64,000 bases of DNA, taken from Saccopteryx bilineata. Taxonomy: Eukaryota > Chordata > Mammalia > Chiroptera > Emballonuridae. Of the stretch, positions 37,801 through 46,800 are shown in pieces; the first letter of the stretch is position 1; each line of letters opens with the position of its first letter. The translations under genes and the position numbers were made by a program. The stretch spans positions 201,778,276 through 201,842,275 of the forward strand of contig NC_089492.1 in NCBI RefSeq assembly GCF_036850765.1, read 5' to 3'. The notes under the pieces were generated by a model. That model had not been told where the DNA came from. It worked only from the letters and a program-made list of their open reading frames with translations, and searched no databases.

Positions 37801-40800
37801 ACAGAATTCTTTGTGCTCTTTTTGCAACTTTTCAGTAAGTCTGAAATTGTTTCAAAATAGATTATTTTAAAGTGCACAAAAACACTCATGTATTAACTGT
37901 CTAGGCCAAGAAGTGTAGTTATCCCCCCAGAAACTCCCGATCATATAGTCCCCCCTAAACCAAATAAACCACTAACCCAAACATAGTGTTAATCATTGCT
38001 TCACTTCTTTTAAATTTTTACTACTTATACCATATTTTTTAAAAGGGCTTATTTGGTTATTTTGCTTGTTTTTAACTTTATACAATCTCTGCAATTACAT
38101 AAATGTATAATTATGTAATTTCTGTAACCTCCTACTTTAAATAATATGTTCTTGCTTTTTTTTTTTTTTTTTTTTTTAGTGAGAGGAGGGGAGGCATAGA
38201 CAGATTCCAGCATGAGCCCTGACCAGGATCCACCCAGCAAGCCCACTAGGGGGCGATGCTCTGCCCATCTGGGGCCCTTGCCCCATTGCAATTGGAGCTA
38301 TTTTTTAGTGCCCGAGGTAGAGGCCATGGAGCCTTCCTCAGCACCCAGGGCCAACTCGCTTGAATTGAACCATGGCTGCAGGAGGAGAGAAGAGGAGAAA
38401 GAGAAGTGAGAGGGGTAGGGGTGGAGAAGCAGATGGTCGCTTCTCCTGGGTGCCCTGGCCGGGAATCGAGCCTGGGAAATCCACATGCCCTACCAACTCT
38501 ACCACTGAGTCAACCAGCCAGGGCCAATATATTCTTGCTTTAATGCCAGAATTATCTTCACTGCCTTCTCCTATCTTATATCTGTATATGCTGGGAGAAG
38601 AGATGTATGGAGGCTAATGACATGCACACTGTGCTACCAAAGTTGGGCAATCAAGAGGAGGCACTGTATCTGAGACTTTCCTTAAAATTCTAGCAGAAAT
38701 ATTCAGCCAGAGGGACACAGAGATTAATTATTAGTGCTGTGCCTAAGGAAACCCTACCTTAAGTAATCTGGATTATCTTAAAATATTAAAGAATTAGTCA
38801 AACATTACCATAATCTTTTACTCACTTCCTAACAAATACTGACATGGAAAAGAAATTATAAAAAATATGCAACTGATTAACTTATTTTCATAAGTGTTGA
38901 GAGTTTAAGAATACTATTGGAAAATAATGAAGTTTTTTTTTTCCTTTAGTTTAATAATAAGCATAGTAACTATCTCATGGCTTACAAAATTTTAGAACAT
39001 GGATATAGTAGACACATACCTGAGGACGTGTTATCACTATGGGGAATAAACTTTATGTACATTACTTTGCATAGTTACTATTTAAATAATTATTCTAAAA
39101 TAAATATTTTTTTTACCTTTTTCTATTTCTTTAAAAGACCGCTTGGTTATTTTGGAGCTAACTCTATGGTCATTCTCAATGAACTCTTCGTCTGTTTCCC
39201 GTTGCTTCAGATTATGAAAAGGACTCAGTTCATCATCTAGGCTTTAAAAGAACTGTATCACAGCATTCTGGAAGTCTATAGTAGCATTTCAAACAGAGAA
39301 AACTGCTCCTCAAATATTAACAGTACCACAACTGAGAAAAATGTAACAAGTAAACATTCTTTTTTTTAAGTGAGTGGAAGGGAGATAGAATCCCACGTGC
39401 ACCCTGACCAGGATCCACCGGTCAACCCCCATCTGAGGCCAATGCTCAAATCAACTGAGCTATCATCAGCACCTGAGGCTGATGCTCAGACCAATCAAGC
39501 CACTGGCTGCAGGAGAGGAGAGAGAGAGAGAGAAGGGGGATAGGGAAGAGAAGAGAAGCAGATGGTCACTTCTAATGTGTGCCCTGACCAGGGATCAAAC
39601 CTGGAACATCTGTATGCTGGGCCAACATTGTATCTACTAAGCCAACTGGCCAGGGCAATTTTTTAAAATGCAAAAAGTAAAAATATAAAAAGTAACAGTT
39701 ATTGATCCTGAAAATGCACTCCAAGTATATGCATTTACCTGTAGAATGCTCTACAACTGACAAATTCTTTCTTTCGATTCCTACTGCTTCTGTGTGGTAG
39801 ATATAACTGGTATTGTTTTCTATCAGTGTAGCTAAAAGAATTACTGCTTAACATGAGAAAACTGAACCCTAAATAACTTAAATAAATGACAGGTGACATA
39901 ATTAGTAAAAGGTGGGAGAGAACTAGACTCCCAAGTATTCTCACCAAATGGATGATCTCTAACTTGAAATTTCTCAAGCAGAACTATTCAAAAGGAACAC
40001 AATGCAAGCAAGCCACATAAGGGAATTTAAAATATTCTAGTGGCTACATTAGACACATTAAAAACAAAAAAAGATGTGAAATTTTAACAATATATTATAT
40101 TTAATCCAGTATATCTAAAAGATTATCATCTTAACATGTAATCAATATTTTAAAATTAGGGTATTTCACATTCTTTAACTCATCTTCTTCAATCTGATGT
40201 ATATTCTAGACTTCCAACAACCTCAATTCAGACAAGCTCTATTTCAAGTACTCAGTAGCCACATGGAGCTATACTTCCAGACTAGATCATAACTAGGAAT
40301 GGTGAAAAATCTGTCCAATGTTACAAAAACTTTCACAGTCCAAAAGCTTCAAGTTAAAATTTGAAACAAAAAATTATAAAACTATCAGTTAAATATAAGA
40401 AAATAATTTCCATAAACTCATAATTATTTTAAAGCAATTCTCACTTTCCTAACTCTGTATTCCATCTACCTCATATCCAAATCTTTTTTTTTTTTTTTTT
40501 CTTTTTTTTTTTTTCTGAAGCTGGAAACAGGGAGAGACAGTCAGACAGACTCCCACATGCGCCCGACCGGGATCCACCCGGCACGCCCACCAGGGGCGAC
40601 GCTCTGCCCACCAGGGGGCGATGCTCTGCCCATCCTGGGCGTTGCCATGTTGCGACCAGAGCCACTCTAGCGCCTGGGGCAGAGGCCACAGAGCCATCCC
40701 CAGCGCCCGGGCCATCTTTGCTCCAATGGAGCCCTGGCTGCGGGAGGGGAAGAGAGAGACAGAGAGGGAAAGCGCGGCGGAGGGGTGGAGAAGCAAATGG

Positions 40801-43800
40801 GCGCTTCTCCTGTGTGCCCTGGCCGGGAATCGAACCCGGGTCCTCCGCACGCTAGGCCGACGCTCTACTTATCCAAATCTTGAATCCAGATTAACTAGGT
40901 TACTTTGTGAGTGTGAAAGAGCAATAACAACAATGGTGATAAAAACTGCATATTTGATTTTCTTTTTTTTTTTTTTTGTATTTTTCTGAAGCTGGAAACG
41001 GGGAAAGACAGACAGACTCCCGCATGTGCCCGACCGGGATCCACCCGGCACACCCACCAGGGGCGACGCTCTGCCCACCAGGGGGCAATGCTCTGCCCCT
41101 CCGGGGCGTCGCTCTGCCGCGACCAGAGCCACTCTAGCGCCTGGGGCAGAGGCCAAGGAGCCATCCCCAGCGCCTGGGCCATCTTTGCTCCAATGGAGCC
41201 TTGGCTGCGGGAGGGGAAGAGAGAGACAGAGAGGAAGGAGGGGGTGGGGGTGGAGAAGCAAATGGGCGCTTCTCCTATGTGCCCTGGCTGGGAATCGAAC
41301 CCGGGTCCCCCGCACGCCAGGCCGACGCTCTACCGCTGAGCCAACCGGCCAGGGCCTTGATTTTCTATATACTGAACACTCTTCTAAATGCCTTATATCA
41401 ATTAATTCGTTTACGTAAAGGAGGAAGCAATTATATACAAAATTCAAGCTCCCAAATAACAATTATATGAATAATATATGATATTATAGGTACAACTGTC
41501 TTTTCTCTCTCCTTAATTATCTCAACATTTCAGTTTGTATCTGCATATATCTTTATGGTTTTCTCCTTGATGCCCATGGCAGTTCCTTCTGCCACATAGT
41601 TTAGTTAATAAGGTTCAATTTAGGACTTTATTTCACCGTAGCTTCCCTGATTTTATAGTTATTTTACCCAGGCCAATCTCCTGTACAGAACTGCTAACCC
41701 CTTACAGCCCGGGACTATAGCGCAGTTACCATTTCCCAGACTAACTTCTCCAACCTCTGTCTCTCAACCTATCTGACATCCACGGTTTACCATGCTATTA
41801 GACATACACTGGTGTTCTGTAGGCTCCAGACTACTTATACTTCCGCTCAGAGAAAAGCAAACACATAAATCATCCTTGGCCCTTTCTCAGTTTTTTGAGC
41901 TACTGAGGGGACAGCACCAGTGAAGACTCAGGGTACTTTACCAGTTGGTGCTGGAGTGCTTGGATGAACCACAGAGAGATGCAATGGGATGCTTCCTTTC
42001 ATCAGAACACCACATTAATGAGGAACCAACTTTATCTCCAGATGAGCAGATATCCAAGTCATCTGTTAACAAAAAAAGAAAATAGAAGAGATTACTTATT
42101 AAGAGCCAATACTAATGATTTTACTCTAGGCTCCTAAAGATAAGACAGTAAATTACTTAAGAGATTTCTTATCTCTATGTCTCTCTAATGCAAACCTCCA
42201 GAAAATGGGTATCAAATCTTATATTTATACTATAGCACTTTACTGGTTACAAAATGCTCTTTCACCTATTACCTTATTTGATCCTAGCAACCCTGCAAAG
42301 CAAACAGAACAGGTGCAGATTTCATAGCCAAAGCATGGGATGCTGTCTCAGGAGATGAACTGATGACTCTGCTCATAAACACATGGTCAAGTGTATTTTA
42401 GACAGGATGGTAATTACCTGTTAACTGGTGGAGAAGCTAAACTGTTATGCATATATGACTTGAACAAACCTGAAGCAGAACCTAAGGAAATCAGTGGTCA
42501 CACATCTGGCATTAAAAAGGCTCAATGGTACAGTGAGGATAAACAGATTCTTTCAGCTGATGATGAAACTGTCACCTTTGGGGTCATGCTATGACATAAA
42601 GTGAAATCTCTAAATTTTAATATGTCTGTTAGCAGTATGGAATATATTCCTGAGGGAGAGATCTTGGTAATAACTTATAGATGATCTATTGCTGTTCATA
42701 GTGAAGTAAGTTTATACCCAAATATGATAATTGGGTACAAACTTAAACTGAAGCTCTTGCAGCCATCAATTCTGCACCTCTCCATCCTGAGAAAGAATTT
42801 CTTGTTGCAGGTGGTGAAGATTTTAAACTTTACAACTATGATGATAATAGTGGAGAAAAATTAGAATCCTACCAAGGACACTTTGGTCCTATCCACTGTG
42901 TGAGATTTAGTCCTGATGGAGAACCAGTGGTTCTGATGATGGAACTTTGAGGTTCTGGCAAACTGTAGTGGAAAAACACACGGCCTTTGGAAATGTGTGC
43001 TTCCTGAAGAAGAGTGTTGTGAGCTGGCAAAGCCAGAGATCAGCTTTCCAGAGACAACAGAGGAAGATCTAGAAGACACTGCTTCTGAGAATTCAGATTC
43101 TATTTATAGTTCAGCTCCTGACGTGAAGGCCTATCAATAACAGGCCACAAACAGTGCACTACATATGGGCTAAAATAAGGAAGCAAAGAAAACCGTCAAC
43201 CTTCCAGAGTCAGACTCTGCTTAAGAGAAACTGAGGAACACGAATTAGGTCCAGTGTTGGAACTAATTGGGTGACACTTGTAAGTGAAACGCAAGAATAT
43301 CAAATGAAGGTGGAGTTGTGCTCCTGTAGTATGGTGGCCTATTGTCTTTTTAATGAATACATGCAAGCAAACATCTAATGTCTCTTATTACAATTAGACT
43401 TCTTGCAGGCGTTTATGTTATTACAGAGAAAAAAACTATACTAGTCTATTTTTCTGACTTTTCCCTTAAAGCAAAAAGCCTTTTTTTTTTTGCTTTCATT
43501 GTGAAAAAGAGGGAATATATGATAAAGTAACTGGTTCAATTTCTCATTCATTGTACACTGCTTCTGAACATCTAACTGTTTTTAGTTGTCTAAACAAAAT
43601 GCTTTTAAGACCAAACCAAACAAAAAGGATGCTGCCTAAAAAGTATCAACAATTAAAACTCTAATGGTTAATTAACTATACATGTTAGTTACTGATTACC
43701 AGATGATATACCAATACACTCAATCCTAGAATATAATTTAAAAAAGAAAAATTAAATATACTATATTGAGTAAAGAAGAATTTTTTTACATACAAGGTTT

Positions 43801-46800
43801 TCCAAGTTATTAGTGTAATTATTTCATTGGAGTATTTTATCAAGTAAATGTACTTCATAAAGATAATTATATTCTAGGATTGAGTGAGAAGAGGCGAGGT
43901 AGAGAGACAGACTCTCGCATGCACCTGATCAGGATCCACCCAGCATGCTGCCCAATAGAGGGCGATGCTATGCCCATCGGGGGTGTTAATCCATTGCAAC
44001 TGGAGCTATTCTAGTGCCTGAGGCAGAGGCCATAGAGCCATCCTCAGTGCCCAGGCCAACTTTGCTCCAATGGAGCCTTGGCTGCAGGAGGGGAAGAGAG
44101 AAATAGAGAGAAAGGAGAGGGGGAAGGGGAAAGAAGCAGATGGGCACTTCTCCTGTGTGCCCTGCCTGGAAGTCCCTGTGTGCCCGGACTTCCACACACC
44201 AGGCCGACGCTCTACTGCTGAGCCAAGGGCCCTGTTTAATTTTTAATATAAAAACATAGTCATTGAGGCCCTGGCCAGTTGGCTCAGCGGTAGAGCGTCA
44301 GCCTGGTGTGCGGGGGACCCGGGTTCGATTCCTGGCCAGGGCAAGTGGGAGAGGCGCCCATTTGCTTCTCCACCCCCCATGCCCCCCTCCTTCCTCTCTG
44401 TCTCTCTTTTCCCCTCCCGCAGCCAGGGCTCCATTGGAGCAAGGATGGCCCGGGCGCTGGGGATGGCTCCTTGGCCTCTGCCCCAGGCGCTGGAGTGGTT
44501 CTGGTCATGGCAGAACGACGCCCCGGAGGGGCAGAGCATCGCCCCCTGGTGGGCAGAGCGTCGCCCCTGGTGGGTGTGCCGGGTGGATCCCGGTCGGGCG
44601 CATGCGGGAGTCTGTCTGACTGTCTCTCCCCGTTTCCAGCTTCAGAAAAGAAAAAACAAAAAAAACATAGTAATTGAAAACACCAAAAAATTTTGATTTT
44701 TTTTTTTTTTGCAAGAGAGACAGAGAGAAGGACAGATAGGGACAGACAGACAGGAAGAGAGAGAGATGAGAAGAATCAATTCTTCGTTGTGGCACCTTAG
44801 TTGTTCATTGACTGCTTTCTCATATGTGCCTTGACCGGGGTGCTAAAGCAAACCAAGTGACCCCTTGCTCAAACCAGAGACCTTGGTTCAAGCTAGCAAC
44901 GATAGGATCATGTCTATGATCCCATGCTCAAGCTGGGTGAGCCTGCGCTCAAGTCAGCAACCTCGGGTTTTGAACTTGGGTCCTCTGCATCCCAGGCCAA
45001 CTCTCTATCCACTGCACCACCACCTGGTCCAGCAAAATTTGATTTTTAAAGACATCTTACACATTCACCCCCAAAATCATGAAAAGTTTAGTATTACAAG
45101 ACAACTGGCAATAGCTATTAAGTCTAAACATTTTAAAACTCTGTTCTCTTGCCCTGGCCCGTTGGCTCATTATAGAGCATCAACCCAGTGAATGGATGTC
45201 CCAGGTTCAATTCCCAGTCAGGGCACACAGGAGAAGTAACCATGTGCTTCTCTTCCCCTCCCTCTCTTCCTTCGCTCACTCTTCCCCTCCTGAAGCCAGT
45301 GGCTTGGTTGGTCTGAGGGTCGGTCTCAGGCACTGAGAATAGCTTGGTTGATTTGAGCATCCATCCCAGATGAGGGTTGCTGGGCGGATCTCAGCTGGGG
45401 CACATGTGGGAGTCTGTCTATCTCCCCTCCTCTCAGAAAATAAAAGAAAAAAATTTGTTTTTCCAAATTAAATTTGTTAAAACTTCAAATACACACAATC
45501 CTCTATTGGCTTACCTGAGGAGTTCAAAGACTTTCTCTTAGATTTAGACTGATCAAAATTGGAAAAAGCATACTGGAAAAAAACAAACAAACATTTAATG
45601 TGTATACTAAGAATCAACTTACAGTTTCAAAATAGTTCCCTATAGATTATATATTAATCACAAAGGTTAGCCTTCAATAAGACCAGTGGAAACCACCTTA
45701 ACCAAGTGATGAAAGTTTAAAACATCATCAATAAAGAGGACAAAGCAACATCATGTGTCTCCTGAGAACAGAACAAACCACACATCATTCATGTCGTATT
45801 CCTGTCAAAAATATATTGCCAGTATCTAACCATAAGGCATCATTGGACACACCCAAACTGAGTGGCATTCTAATAAATATTGTCCTATACTCTTCAAAAA
45901 TATCAGGCATCAAAACCTGTTCCAAATTGAAGGCAACAAAAGAGAAAACCCAGTGAAATGCCTGTTTTTAGATTTATCTGCACCAGGAAAAAAATTATGT
46001 TTACAAAGGACGAGACTGATAACTGGTAAAACTTGAATATGAAATATGTAATAAATACTGTTGTACTGAAATACATAATATTTCAGCAATGGTAAATCTT
46101 CTGAATTTATGACCCTGGTTATAGAAGATGGTGTTCTTATTTGCAGAAAAACACACTGAAGTATTTGTCCTTGACAGTGAAGAGTCATGATGGCTGCACA
46201 TCATCCTCAAACAGTTCAGGGGAAAATGCATGTATGAAAAGGGAGTGAAAGAGGAGACACCGAGCACCTGGCTCCATCAGTTGGTTAGATTGTGGCCCGG
46301 CCACTCCAAGGTTGTGGTTCCATCCAGGTCTGGGCACACGAGAGAACCAATCAATGAACGTGTGAATGCGTGGAACAGATTGATGCTTCTCTCTCTCTCT
46401 CTCTCTCTCTCTCCAAAATCAATAAATGCATTTTTTTTTAAAGAAGGGAGCCCTGGCCGGTTGGTGCAGTGGTAGAGCATCAGCTGCGTGTGTGGAAGTC
46501 CCCAGTTCAATTCCTGGCCAGGGCACACAGGAGAAGCGCCCATCTGCTTCTCCACCTTCCCCCCTCTCCTTTCTCTGTGTCTCTCTTCACCTCCCGCAGC
46601 CAAGGCTTCTTTTGAGCAAAGTTGGTCCGGGTGCTGAGGATGGCTCCACGGCCTCCCAGGCGCTAGAATAGCTTCCGTTGCAGCAGAGCAATGTCCCAGA
46701 TGGGCAGAGCATCGCCCCCTCGTGGGCATGCCGGGTGGATCTCTGTTGGGCGCATGCAGGAATCTGCCTGCCTGCCTCTCCGCTTCACTTCAGAAATAAA

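Noticed and set aside
42391..42594. Functional WD40 protein gene
   Set aside because: It lacks the first repeats, introns and start, and frameshifts and stops follow, so it is a STRAP processed pseudogene.
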